A DNA stretch of 64,000 nt from Isoetes taiwanensis. Lineage: Eukaryota; Streptophyta; Lycopodiopsida; Isoetales; Isoetaceae. The notes below the pieces were generated by a model, which was not told the origin of the DNA, did no database searches, and saw only the letters and a program-made list of their open reading frames with translations. Of this stretch, positions 24,610-35,459 are shown piece after piece. Positions within the stretch are counted from its first letter, which is position 1; the number at the start of each line of letters is the position of its first letter. The DNA lies in assembly GCA_021234155.1 (NCBI GenBank), contig JAJEKV010000021.1, positions 14,695,760 to 14,759,759 of the forward strand. The letters run 5' to 3'. A program made the position numbers and the translations under genes.

Positions 24610-25890
24610 GACATTGCTTGCATATGCCTGTCAAAACCATTTTTTATATTCACCCAATGGATGTTACTAATGCCTTCTTGCACGGAGATTTACAAGAAGA
24701 GATCTATCTGGAGCAACCAACAGGACTCGAGGAAGGAACCAATCTAGTTTGCAGGCTTCACAAGACATTAAATGGATTACGCCAAGCTTCTCAAACCGGT
24801 ACTCAAAGTTCAACGATACTCTTTTATCTCTAAATTCTCAAACTAGCACCTCTGATCCTAGTGTCTATTATCGTTTAAATCTAAAACTCTTAATTCATCT
24901 TATGTTATGTCGATGATCTAGTTATTGCACTAGCCTCTGAAATAGACCTCTGTGCTCTTAAGTCCCAGCTACATCAACAATTTCGTATGAACGATTTAGG
25001 AGCCATACACGATTTTCTTGGAATGCAGATTCAATATGATCAAACTTTGGGATCCTTGTACTTGCATCAAGAAAAATATCTTTATGATCTCATTCACAGA
25101 ATTGGCTCGCTCTCTTGTAGTCCTGTCAATACTCCCATGGAATTTGGGGTGACATTTCATGCAGATAATCCTCCATGCTCAGATAATATGATATTCTTCA
25201 GAGATAATTATAGGCATATCCTTGGCACACTTAATTTTGTCAGTTGTACCTGCCTGATCAATGTATCCCTTTCATTTTCTAAGCTTAGCCAATTTGCCAT
25301 TGATCCTCGTCACACTCATTGCTTATCTTTGAAAAGATGCCTCGGGTATCTGTCTAGAGCCTTACGCTTGGCATCCATTATAATGCTTGTGAAGATCAAC
25401 AGATCATTGGTTTCACTCACTCGAATTAGAAGGGAGATGAAGATAGAAGTCTTCTTCTGACTATGCTTTTATATTGGCATGAATAATTTGTAGTTAAAGC
25501 AGTACCAACGAAGATGTGTTTGTCCAATCTACAACAGAAACAAAGTATTATGCCATGGCAAAAGCCTTCAATGAAGGGATCTGATTGCAAAGGCTGGCAA
25601 TTGAATTTGGTATTCGCAATGGCATGCAGATTCAGGTGGACAATCAAGGAGCTATTCAAATTGCTCATGCTCCATGTGATCATAAAAGAACGAAATGTAT
25701 CACTTCATCCGAGATATTTTAGCACATGTTGCTAACACTGAAATATTGTCCAACTTCAGACATGGCAGCAGAATGATGATCAAGGCACTTGAAGGGCCAA
25801 ACTTTTCTGCTAATTTGAAGATGCTTGGTATCACAAAAGCTGGAAAAGAAAAACTGAAGACAATGCTTTTAGACCCGGCTGCCAGTTAGG
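24610..25890 (+). pseudogene. 5'-truncated Ty1/copia pol (reverse transcriptase and RNase H)
   Basis: The frame opens inside the reverse transcriptase with MDVTNAFLHGDLQEEIYLEQ and LHKTLNGLRQAS (about 24655-24800). A diverged YVDDLV-like box follows near 24908. Then comes MNDLGAIHDFLGMQI (24987), the typical copia block. RNase H follows with STTETKYYAMAKAFNEG (25540), QVDNQGAIQIAH (25633), and the C-terminal ALEGPNFSANLKMLGI (25788). Gag, protease and integrase are missing because the element is cut at about 24600, where the antisense transposase-like relic ends. Several frameshifts and stops are present. Copia proteins copy element RNA in cytoplasmic particles; this copy cannot. Confidence 0.9.
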
Positions 25891-25937
25891 TGTAAGAGTT
25901 ATCTTTTTTGTATCTTTTAAATTTCTGTAGAATTCTC

Positions 25938-25950
25938 AATTTAAGGAGGA
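25938..25950 (+). other. Polypurine tract of the copia element
   Basis: The short purine run aaggaggag sits about 60 bp past the pol stop and directly before the putative 3' LTR, which is the expected site for plus-strand priming. Confidence 0.6.
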
Positions 25951-26220
25951 GTATTAGGAATTCTAAATTGAGAAATAGCTGCCTTGAGGTTGCATAAATT
26001 CAGGAACTACCTTGTTTTTTATTATTCAAATTATGCCTTAAGTTATGGCAAAACATCAGTATATTTAGCTATTTAAGTGTTGGATATGAATCAAGCATTA
26101 TTACTTGCAGCCGAATTGATTTGTTCTTGTGATCATTCATTGTCTATTTCGCTCTTCATTTGGGATCAGTGAAATCACTGTTCATTTATGTTCTTGACAA
26201 ATTGTCAAGAATTTCTTACA
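25951..26220 (+). repeat. Putative 3' LTR of the copia element
   Basis: It begins tattaggaattctaaattg right after the polypurine tract, probably a mutated TGTTAG start. It plausibly ends in tttcttaca near 26220, giving about 270 bp. No 5' LTR is in the window to confirm the borders, so the right end is a guess from the usual TG..CA rule. Confidence 0.5.
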
Positions 26221-26474
26221 AAGATGGAGGTGGTTGAGGGTTGGAATTTTCCACAATTATTGACTAAATCAAGACAAATATCTCCAACCTGATACCCAAA
26301 AGCTTGTCCCAATCTGATAAGGATAGTTGGGGAAGCACGTGTTGCTAAAGATCAATCAATTGTTTTAGGAGGTACGGCATGCTAGACGCAGGAGTAAAAC
26401 CCCCCAGACCATTATCCTTGACCAGAATTTTTGTTCGTGCCATACCGATACTTGTTATGATGCCTCCTTGTCAT

Positions 26475-26645
26475 GGACGCCCGTATATAGAGTCCGGGAT
26501 GTGGTATTTCTGGACTTTTTTTGTGGTATTTCCGGCCACCCGATATCAACCAAGTGGTATTTTCGGCCAAAAGAGTGGTGTTTCTGGCCAAAAATATGGT
26601 ATTTCTGGCCAAAAAGTGGTATTTCTAGCCAAAAACCAAGTGCGA
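26475..26645 (+). repeat. Copy of the 36.67-kb repeat followed by short tandem units
   Basis: From 26475 to about 26545 the sequence matches 36668-36737 in the same orientation (tagagtccg(g/a)gatgtg, ttttttgtggt(a/g)tttccggcc). It then continues with about four units like gtggtatttctggccaaaaa (26553-26640). These units are absent at the other locus. The block may be a subterminal repeat region of the Helitron-class DNA that also supplied the neighbouring inverted copy. Confidence 0.65.
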
Positions 26646-26735
26646 AACTGCGCGGGGGGCCGAAATCTTTGGTCGGATCCTTCTTGCAGCTCCCTGGACG
26701 GCTTGCAACGCTTCATTCTTGCAGCTCCCTGGACG

Positions 26736-26763
26736 GCATGCACGCCCTTTCCCTGCCATCCAT
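26736..26763 (+). repeat. Left 28-bp direct repeat flanking an inserted segment
   Basis: The 28 bp from gcatgcacgccctttccctg to catccat recur at 27232-27259 with one mismatch (t to c). Between them lies exactly the segment that is homologous, inverted, to 36890-37350. Confidence 0.85.
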
Positions 26764-26764
26764 A

Positions 26765-27229
26765 GCCATACACCAGGGATAAGGAAATTCCTTGCTCGGC
26801 TGGCCTCCTCATTATCTGCACAGACAGATATTGTTTCAGTTGCAAATGCATCAACAACATCTGCTGTGATAGTGTCAGATTTTCGTGCCGACGCTCTACT
26901 TATGTCTAACATCTGAGATGGAGTACTGTAACGAACAAGTACATACACATGAATCTCGTTATTTGGCAACTCTTCTAGGGAATAGGAACGCTGCATATCA
27001 GTTGATCTACTTGTCAGAGGCAGTGCATAAACAGGCATATTGAAATCTCAGTCTGAGTTCACATTAATGCAAGCTCCTATACATTTATATAACAGTGCTG
27101 TCGCTTTTGTGCTTCAAATTTGGCTGCATGGCAACCTTTCTTTACACTCCTTTTGCTGTGTCTTTCTTTCATTCATTTCTCTACAACCGTGGCTTTTCTC
27201 TCTTCTTCCTTTTGCTTTTGCCCTCTTGC
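26765..27229 (-). pseudogene. Inverted partial copy of the RPA-like gene start
   Basis: On the minus strand this carries the first about 91 codons of the RPA-like gene at 37072, plus about 190 bp of its upstream DNA. It starts MPVYALPLTSRSTDMQRSYS and ends NFLIPGVW. Only a few residues differ (VYVLVRY versus VHVLVRY; SARKSD versus STRKSD). Beyond IPGVW the frame runs into unrelated flanking DNA. The copy is very similar to its relative, so the transfer is recent. It holds only part of the first OB-like domain and cannot be functional. Confidence 0.85.
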
Positions 27230-27231
27230 AT

Positions 27232-27259
27232 GCATGCACGCCCTTTCCCCGCCATCCAT
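27232..27259 (+). repeat. Right 28-bp direct repeat flanking the inserted segment
   Basis: Partner of 26736-26763 with one mismatch. It follows the last base homologous to the 36.9-kb locus (ccctctt) by only a few bases. Confidence 0.85.
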
Positions 27260-27446
27260 TTTCGTGTTTCCACCTTTACATTTCTGCCTTAGCTCCAATT
27301 TCATCCCCATCGTCCACTTCATGCTCAAACCCTATCCTAACCCTTTATTTGGCATATTTCCGGTATATGCCATTTTTTGCTACTCCATTCCTTGGGTTAG
27401 CCCTCCGGGCAACCCAAAAAAAGGATGTCGGTGGAAATTTCACATG

Positions 27447-27600
27447 ATTAACTAATATCACTAATCGTTGATTGAAAATTAAAGAGATCCAACGACAGAT
27501 GCCAGTGTGAATTTCATAGGATTAACTAATTTCACTGGCGGTTGATGAAAACTTTCGTAGGGTTAACTAATTTCACTAGCCGTTGATAAAAAATTAAGGA
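27447..27600 (+). repeat. Three short tandem units
   Basis: The phrase (g/a)ttaactaatttcactagc.gttgat occurs three times, at about 27447, 27512 and 27560, with variable DNA between. Confidence 0.7.
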
Positions 27601-27917
27601 GGGAATAAAAGTAGATGACATGGCATGGGCTAGAAGTTCACCCCAGAAAAGCAAGCCTCAACGGTCCAGATTCCAGAAATAATTTGTACCTTGGGAATCA
27701 AGAGAATATTCTTCAACACCATCAAACTAGGGTTGGCAACCCAAAAATAGATTGTGAGTTGAAAGGGGCCGATTTTCTTTTGACAATTGAAAGGCATGCC
27801 CACCTTTTGCGGCACTCCCTTTTCTTGCACGCTTCATCCAACGGCCACAAATTCATCGTTCTTTAATCTGACGGTCCCTTCGTGACTGTCCCGATTTTGC
27901 CTCCATCTGCTTATTCT

Positions 27918-29190
27918 TTCCAGCACAGACAGAGAAGCCAAGTCTTCCGCTTTCGTTGCAATCTTGCTGGAAGTTCGTGATCTGTTCTAAATCGATGTAA
28001 GCTTGAAGAACCTGCCTCTAATTACTTAAATTCTTGGTTTTAATCTGTCTTTGATCAGATAGGATATGTTCCCCTTTTCTCTGGATTTCTAGTTCCTGAA
28101 TTATGGCTTTTCGGGGAAATTATCATGTGGTAGATGCCTGCACATGCAAGGGTTTTTAAAACTTCCGCCGGCTGTTTTTCTAGTGTTTCTGTCTAGGGTA
28201 AAGAACTTGTTAGTTGAAGCATTAAGAGTAAGGTGGATTTATTTCTTGCATATTTATTGCAAGAACACTTCAGGAGTTCCTGAAAATGTATTCTGAAGAT
28301 TCTTTCCATTGGAATGCTAAGGGTTTCGCTTTCTCTTTTTCTAAGGCCAGGGTTTTTATTCTCTGTTGTAATATATTTCATAAATTAGTTCTCATAGAAA
28401 GCTCAGGTGTGCTGTCTAAAGAGTTAATGAGTTGTGTGATGTGATTTGGATTCCAGTTCTGACGAGATCTTTAGTTGTAACGGTTCTTACAGACTTGGGA
28501 TAACGAGATTTGGAGGAGTTCTACAACATGACTCATATCCTTTCATTTCTGCAATATGATGGGTCCCAGTGTAGCTTAATATTCGGTGAAGTTTAAAGTG
28601 GTCTCTTTTGTTTGTTTTTTTCCCGTTTGAACCCAATGGTACTCACGGTCAAAGATTTATCAAGGTGGAATATACATATCAGTTGAGAGGAAGCAAACAT
28701 GATCTGCCGTAAGGAGGAAACGTCTGAACATATTAGACTTTAGACTGTTAACAAGAACACATAAAAACGAGGAATGGCTACATCTAGAATTTGCAGCTTC
28801 CTGCTGGATAAATAAAAGCTATTCATTAAATGCACTTTCATATGAGTTACCCACTAAATCTACACTTTTTAGGTTGATCAGATTTTTTTACTGTATGGTT
28901 TAGTATGCCCTCTGATGTTCCCCCAACATGTCTTCTATTTGTCAAAATTCTTCATGGCAAAACATCTGGGATGAAGATCATAATTGTCGTGAATTTCCAA
29001 CTCAAATAGATCATTATTGTATCTTCAATCTGCTCTCTGTGTCTTGTGCTTGACTGACTTGCAGCAATAAGGGAATCGATAAAGAATATTTTTTCAGCAC
29101 AGATCTTTAGTACTTGCAGTTCAATGAGCCAAGGCATCAAAGTTTTCTTTACTATTAATATGTATTTATGCTTTTCTCATCCTTAGCATA
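27918..29190 (+). promoter_or_regulatory. Leader exon and 5'-UTR intron of the SERF-type gene
   Basis: A pyrimidine-rich leader (about 27918-27995) ends at a likely donor (gatgtaagct). It is followed by about 1.19 kb of T-rich intron-like DNA that ends ttctcatccttag at 29186, five bases before the start codon. Plant housekeeping genes often have such a leader intron, which can raise expression. The transcription start itself cannot be placed. Confidence 0.5.
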
Positions 29191-29513
29191 ATGGCACGGG
29201 GAAACCAAAGGGAGAAGGATCGTGAGCGTGCTCAGGCAAGGAATCCAAAAAAGGGAACAACAAAAGATGATCTGACCCCTGAGCAGAGAAGAGAAAGGTA
29301 AAATTATACTCCCTTTTTTTGAATGGAATGGCACAAGATCTGCTTGCAAATGGAAATCTATTCCATTTGATGCGGCAGATGGAGAGAATAAGAGTGGGTG
29401 TCTACAATGGCAGGGATGCAAAAGCTCTTCAGGAAAAACAAGCCAAGAAGGCAGCAGAAACATCTGGAGGAACTACAGGAGAAACCAAGAAATCAACTAC
29501 GGTGAAGAAATAA
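29191..29513 (+). CDS. Small SERF / 4F5-family protein
   Basis: Two exons, 29191-29297 and 29414-29513, join to a 68-residue basic, Lys/Arg/Glu-rich protein. It starts MARGNQREKDRERAQARNPK, continues KDDLTPEQRRER, and after the splice DAKALQEKQAKKAAETSG. This is the full 4F5/SERF signature from end to end, and the length is typical. The intron has a GTAAAA donor and a CAG acceptor that split an arginine codon, which confirms the join. Family members are small, charged, largely unstructured proteins found in cytosol and nucleus. The animal and yeast relatives change protein aggregation and bind RNA; the plant role is unclear. No lesions are seen. Confidence 0.93.
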
Positions 29514-30450
29514 GGAAAACATGCGCTTCCTCAATTTCAAGCATTATTCTTAAGTAAGCAAGATGAGATTAAAATAATGGTTGCAGGAGACATGAAAATT
29601 GAAAAGTTTGTCTATATGACTTGATTTATTGAAATTTTCATTCAATGGCTGGTTTGTTTCTCATTTGCTGAGCGCATTGCACAAATAGTGTTACTGCTCC
29701 TATATGTGCTGATTTGTTGAGTCTTTCGGTGGCAACAGAATATTCAGGCCAAACTGTCAGATGTTATTTAACTTTAGGTTTAGCTTCATCTTATTCCCTG
29801 TCTGGTGCTTGGCTAGAGTCAGGATATGGGCCATTGGCGGCACCCATTCCTTGCAAATGGAGATGCACTTTTCAGTTTGTGTAGACCAATATGTGCTACC
29901 GCAAGCTTAGTAATCAGAAGCAAATCTGAATTTCTTTTGGGAGCTTTTAACAATGAGCATTTTGCAGAGTCTGACTTCTCCATTAGTTCTAGAAAAACAC
30001 CTTGGTCTGCTTAGCATGTTGTAGACCTATCATTAAAGATTCTAGATGAAATATTGGATTGTTATAGAATGGCAACGAGGGCCTTTTGAGTTACACCTTT
30101 AGTCGACAAGGTGTATTTGCCTTTAATTATAATTATTCGCTCTTGTTGAGCATGGATTAAGAAGCAATTCCTAGAGGATTGAATGATTGGGTTGGAGTAG
30201 ACTCATGTTCGAAACTTGAACAGCTTGTATGCAGTTATGCTAACTTTATTAAAGATTCGAGGGCTTTGATAAAGTGGTTCATTTTTTTCCTAAAAGCCAG
30301 CAAGAGGAATAACAGAGAGAATTGAAGATTTAGAGCATATGCGCAGTGCTGCTTTTTTCTTTGAGTAGCCCACTCAAAGACATTGGAGGTTTTTGAATAT
30401 GTTTTAAAAAACTGGTTGAATGAAAGAAAGAGTTATGGATCGTACTGTAT
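29514..30450. other. 3' flank of the SERF-type gene; no further gene recognised
   Basis: T-rich DNA follows the stop and probably includes the 3'-UTR. Open frames are short. No family is recognised. Confidence 0.4.
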
Positions 30451-30455
30451 GTTAA

Positions 30456-30546
30456 CAGTGGTTAAATTCTAGAGAAAACAATAACACTCCAATGCGAAGA
30501 AGCTGGTTACCATGGTAATCTTGTTGGCTTCAAAATTGTTCAATGT
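30456..30546 (+). repeat. Dispersed 90-bp direct repeat, copy 1
   Basis: The stretch from aacagtggttaaattctaga to ttgttcaatgtct recurs at 31347-31433, about 890 bp downstream, with a short deletion (about 6 bases) and a few substitutions. It is not coding as far as I can see. Confidence 0.8.
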
Positions 30547-30719
30547 CTCCCTTTTCTCATGTGTAGTTAGAAGAAGCATCTGATGCATACCCTTTCTTAA
30601 TGGCCTGATTAGTAAGCTTACATAATTGATTACACCTTTGCTTTCATGATGCATTGAAAGGTCAATACAGTATGCTTTACAGGAGAAATATGGACACTAG
30701 CAATTTTGATGAGATGATA

Positions 30720-30903
30720 AATGTGCATCAGCAAGTGCTGTAAGACAAGATTCATAGCGCATACAGCCATAGGACCTGGACTCCATGTGAATAATCTCTT
30801 GCAGATCCCTGTTCAAGAAAGCACTCATGAAACTCATGACCAGCTCTTGCTGGCAGCCAGAGCAATAACTGAAGCTTTAGACCTGTTTTTTCAATCATAT
30901 TAG
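30720..30903 (+). other. Possible isolated exon
   Basis: A frame ending at TAG 30901-30903 reads QIPVQESTHETHDQLLLAA and RAITEALDLFFQSY. This has regular protein-like composition, and a CAG acceptor (ctcttgcag) lies near 30804. It could be the last exon of a gene or of a captured fragment. I do not recognise the family. Confidence 0.3.
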
Positions 30904-31346
30904 GAAACCTCCAATGTTTTGACTGGAAGTTAATGTGCAGCCTAGCAATCTTGCATTTATGTTCTCTTTGTAGCTTTTTCTGGAATATCAAAACAGCAGG
31001 TTCAGCAGGCAGGTTCAGGGCTATTGATGGATACATAAGAAGACTACTGAAAAGGGATTAATTAATGGAGGGATGGTCTTTGTTATGCAGTTTGCGTTTA
31101 TTCTGCAGAATAGATTTAGACGTCAAACTTGTTTATATTGAACATGCATATCTTTATAATTGACGGGAAGAGTCTCTAATCTAACTTATCCAATTTCACT
31201 AGAAATTTTTATGCTGTTAGGGACCTGCTTTCTTAAATCAGTTGTCAAATGGTTGTTAGCTGCAAATGGAAAGCGATTTAAATCTGCAAGTTGTCTTAGG
31301 TTGCGTGTTCATCTGAAGCATTACATATATAGTACGGGCAATATAA

Positions 31347-31433
31347 ACAGTGGTTAAATTCTAGAGAAAACAATAATACTCTAAGAAGCTGGTTACCATG
31401 TTAATCTTGCTGGCTTCAAAATTGTTCAATGTC
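31347..31433 (+). repeat. Dispersed 90-bp direct repeat, copy 2
   Basis: Second copy of the block at 30456-30546. Confidence 0.8.
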
Positions 31434-31439
31434 TTTGGA

Positions 31440-32590
31440 AGTCGTTCTAGTTTGTTATGTTGGTTTGTTATAAACAACAACAATAAAATTTGAATTTTTG
31501 TTTTAGTAACCTATTCCTTGCACCAGACAACAGGGAACTTCTCAAGGACGTCGGAACTGAGGCCTTTACTTGCCTGCCTAGTGGCTATGGTGGCCTGTGA
31601 TCCGCCATCTCCAGAAGGAAGAAAGAAGGAAGGAGGTCGTTCTGCCATGTTGGAGTAGTTGCATTTTACAACTTCAGAGTCCTCAATCCATTTCTTTTTT
31701 ATTTTGCCCTGCAAGAGTTCCCCCTGTGAAAGTTGTCCTGCAACTGATTTGGTAGCCCAACGAACAACCAACCTGACTCTCAAATCTTCTCGTTGTTTTT
31801 CAGCTTTCACAGAATTCTTCCAAACTCACGCCTATTGGAACTCGTTGTACTTAGTTTCTACTTTCTTTCGCCAAATAAACTTTTTGACCAAATTTGAGTC
31901 AGCAAATCGATTGCTGTCATGGAAATTAGAAATGGGTTGCTATCCTTGCCACTTTCATTGCCCTGCTTGTAGCTAAAGATTTGCAGGGACTAGGGACTGT
32001 GGCTTGTATCTAAAGAAACTTCGCTTTCCAAATCATACAAGGAGTAATCTTTCCGCCTTCTACTCCTGCTTTCCTATTTCTGACTTCCAAGTCAATGAAA
32101 TATTTAATTTAATTTAATTTTATTACTAAAGCTCTGCCTCAAAGGCCATAGAGCGAAAAATACATTGCTCAAGAATCAAAGATTTTCAACTGTAGAGTTC
32201 TACAATCATCTACAGCTTTAATGAAGTAACCTACAGTTAAAGGATCTAATAAAAACAAAGCTTTAAAATTCTCACTCTTAGAACCTTCTAGTAGCTCCAG
32301 GTTGCACACAAATACCTGCATTTTAATGTCCAATTATAGAACATTCTAGAATCTAGCCCATTATAATTATATGTTAGAGATAGACAAACACAATGGGATT
32401 TCTGAATCAAATTAGAAGAATTAATCTATAGCCTTGTGATCTCAAGCTCTGGTTTTAATCAGAGAACTTATTAGTTCTGTTATGGCATGAACCCTAGGTT
32501 AAGAACTCAACTCTTGTATATTCTGGAGACCTTGATCCATAAATAGTTGTTACACCTTAACTGGTTCGTGTATTTTTCAAATTATCTCTC
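31440..32590. other. No recognisable gene
   Basis: A 99-codon minus-strand frame (31810-31511) and a 105-codon plus-strand frame (31659-31976) overlap each other and show no known motif. The rest is AT-rich. Confidence 0.35.
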
Positions 32591-32599
32591 AACTTTTTA

Positions 32600-32870
32600 G
32601 ATATTGAGTGACCTTCAGGAAGAACCAAGCTAGCATGCAAAGTTAAAACCTAAATTTGCAACCTTGGATGCACAAAATATACAGCTCCCAAACTTTGCTT
32701 TAAATCCTTCGGTAATCATTTGTAAAACAATTGGATTGTCATATCTAGTTACATAACTCTCAAAGTAGACTACCACAAAGATCCTATTCAGATATTCTTG
32801 TCATATTTTAGAGATCATATATTGGAGGAGCTGTTTCTTGCAAAGGCTATTCCCTAAATTACCTAAAACA
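32600..32870 (-). pseudogene. Decayed copy of CRAL-TRIO gene exon 2
   Basis: This region is plainly related at nucleotide level to 34869-35120 in the same orientation. On the minus strand it reads LPKDLKQSLGAVYFVHPRLQ followed by a stop and LHASLVLPE, matching the LPKEIKQKLEAVYFVHPELR block of the intact gene. The upstream half has lost its frame. No counterparts of exon 1 or 3 are evident beside it. A partial, older duplicate about 2 kb downstream of the live gene. Confidence 0.8.
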
Positions 32871-32879
32871 AAAGCACAT

Positions 32880-34545
32880 ATGGGTGTAAAATCTTTAGTG
32901 GGGTACAACTTTTGGCGAAGCGTTTAAGCACTTTAAGTGCTGAAACTCGCGGACGTCGAAGCCCGTCACACCCTTCTCCCTCCTTTTTCCCTGGGCGTGA
33001 AAACTCGGAGCGGACGATTTTCACAGCATCAGAGGTCTATGCAATTTGCGGTTGAAGCCCCATCAATGAAGAGGTTTTCTTCAAGAAATACGTTTACCAA
33101 ACTGATTGAACCAATCGAGGAATGATTGCAACCCCAATCTGGAGAAAACATTTTGAGCAGTGTTTCCTTGGTGACAGAATTATACCTGGTATTATATTTC
33201 ACATTACCTGGATCGGGCAGATGTCGGCTATAATCATTGGACCAAATTCCTTCTCATAATACATTAATGGTTTCTTTATGTAGTCTCAGAGTTATATATT
33301 CAGAGAAGCCCTGCCGTGCCATTTTTTCAACATCCAAGTGTGGCTCCTGCTCCTCCTTCTGACGTTTCATGCAAATTAGAACGAGAGTCGTGTACATAGG
33401 GTTTTGGGAAAGGGATATCAGGCCCTTGATTTCTCAATTTCTTTAATCTATATAAACTACTAAATTGGTTGGTTGTCAATATGCCATATGCCATCTAGCT
33501 ATGAATGTTCTTATTCTACCATAGCCAATCCACAATTTAGAATATTCGAGTTATTACTAGCAAATGTAGATGACCACTTTACTTTACTAGGTAGACATGC
33601 AGTTGCACTCCATAGCAGAATTCAATGGGAAAGGCACAATTGGAGAAGAAATAAAATTAAAAGTCAACAAAATTACTCCATAGTTGAGACAACTTACCTG
33701 AATTCATAATCAAAGTTTTACTCTTTTGGCATAACATGCATGTATCTAGAATCAAGGGGGTTGATATCTGACATCAATCATAGTGCCAAAAACTACTAGT
33801 TGAATAACACATTATAAGGTTCGTAGGCCCACATGTTAAAACATGCACCAATATCATGATATTTTTTTATGGGTTACTAATTTTGTGTGTCTGATTATCA
33901 TTCTTAATTGATATATCGGCAGGAAAACATAATATGAACCAAGTTGTGACTTTTTATTAGACAAATCGCTATGCAAAGAAAACATGTCATTTGTCTTCAA
34001 GTGACAATCTAAAACACTTTTAATTCTTTAGTTTTTACTCGGCTATCGTGAGGCTCTATTGTCTATCTTTAAGCCAAATATCATCTCTTTCAGATCGTTT
34101 CTATTCTATTCTATTCTATTCTAATTTCACATAAACTCGCCCACACGGGGTATCATCCATGTTATTCCAAACTCACACAATTCGAACTACCGCCACGATA
34201 AATTTCTTCTTATCTAATTTTTTTTTCTTTGTTGGGGAGAAAAAAGATTCCCTCTGCAAGACTAAGACCGACAAAAAGAAAAAGTAGTAGAATAAAGGCG
34301 GCCAACATGACTCCCCAAATACGATGTTGTTGGGGAACGGACAATGGCCATCTCTGTTATAAGGGACCCGCTCTTTTAACCAGGAAGGGTGCCATTACAT
34401 ATTCCATTCCCCAATACACATTAGATAAGTATCCTCCTTTTTGGAAAAAGACGAAAATCCTACATTCAAGCACAGTAATATCTCAGAAATGGAAACAGAA
34501 ACGGCCCCTTTATTGCTAATATGCCAATCATTCTGTTGCACTGTT
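32880..34545. other. No recognisable gene; 3' flank of the CRAL-TRIO gene
   Basis: Short open frames of no known family. A (ttcta)n tract lies at 34100-34122. The 96-codon plus-strand frame 34229-34519 reads like low-complexity basic sequence and is not named. Confidence 0.35.
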
Positions 34546-34549
34546 GTCT

Positions 34550-35390
34550 TCATAAGTTGGCATCATTCTTTTTTTGTTCTTTTTTTTGGTATGCTGTTTG
34601 CATCATGGCGAAAAAAAATGCCGGAACATCCATCTGTGTTGCTAGCACTGGACTCTCATTTATTCCATACTCCATCACTGGCCTATATTCTACCTCCTCC
34701 TCGTGCTTTTTCACGAACTCTGGTATCTCAATTTCATTTTCCTCCATAAACTCCCACAGAAATTCCACCTTGCTCACATACTCAATCTTCCAATACAGCC
34801 TAAAATGCACAAATTTTTTTTATCAATATACTACCAGTAATATCTTTACAAAATTGAGTCGATCTTACCTTTCGCTCAGGAAGAACCGGCCTAACATCCA
34901 AAGATTAAACCTAGATCGCAATTCTGGATGCACAAAATATACAGCTTCCAATTTCTGCTTTATTTCCTTTGGTAATCCCTCGTAAATCCACCATAGAATT
35001 CCTGGATTATTACCTTCGGTCACACAAGCGCCAAAATACACCAACACAAAGCTCGTATCCATACATTCGTGCCAGATTTTAGAGACTACAAAGTCGAGGA
35101 GCCGTTTCTTGCAAATACTATTCCCTACAATATACAAAAACACATATTTTAGAGTCAGAAATAAGATCGGAGGAGAAATACTAGTAAAACTCGAGATAGA
35201 AATGAAAAGTGATCTAACCAGGAAAGCATTTCCCAACGACGGCAAGAATTGGCCTCCCCTGCTTGTCCAGTCCATGAAACCTTAGAAAATGCAGCTTTTC
35301 CAGATCTAAGAAATCGTCTCCGGCATCATGCTCAAAAACTGGCTCTGAAATTGAAGGTTTATGAGAGCGCTGGATTAGTAAAGGCCACAT
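34550..35390 (-). CDS. Divergent CRAL-TRIO (Sec14-like) domain protein
   Basis: Three exons on the minus strand (35390-35219, 35124-34869, 34799-34550) join in phase to 225 residues. Residues about 35-57 read LHFLRFHGLDKQGRPILAVV with CFP. Exon 2 gives FVLVYFGACVTEGNNPGILW, then YEGLPKEIKQKLEAVYFVHP. Exon 3 gives YVSKVEFLWEFMEENEIEIP with EFVKKHEEEVEYRPVMEYG. This is the order and length of the CRAL-TRIO_2 fold found in small plant Sec14-like proteins and in GDAP2/BNIP2-type proteins. The domain often binds lipids or small GTPase regulators; no substrate can be inferred here. Introns have GTTAGA/TAG and GTAAG/TAG borders and split glycine and arginine codons cleanly. The first ATG in frame (MWPLLIQRSHK) is taken as start. 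A decayed copy lies at 32.6-32.9 kb. Confidence 0.88.
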
Positions 35391-35459
35391 TTTCGGACTC
35401 CTCTGCTCTGCTCCGATGCCGTTTTATTGATGAAGAGGAAATTTATTCCGGCTCTTAAA

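Noticed and set aside
24610-26220. Complete copia element
   Set aside because: Gag, protease, integrase and 5' LTR are absent. The pol frame starts mid-polymerase at the junction with the antisense relic.
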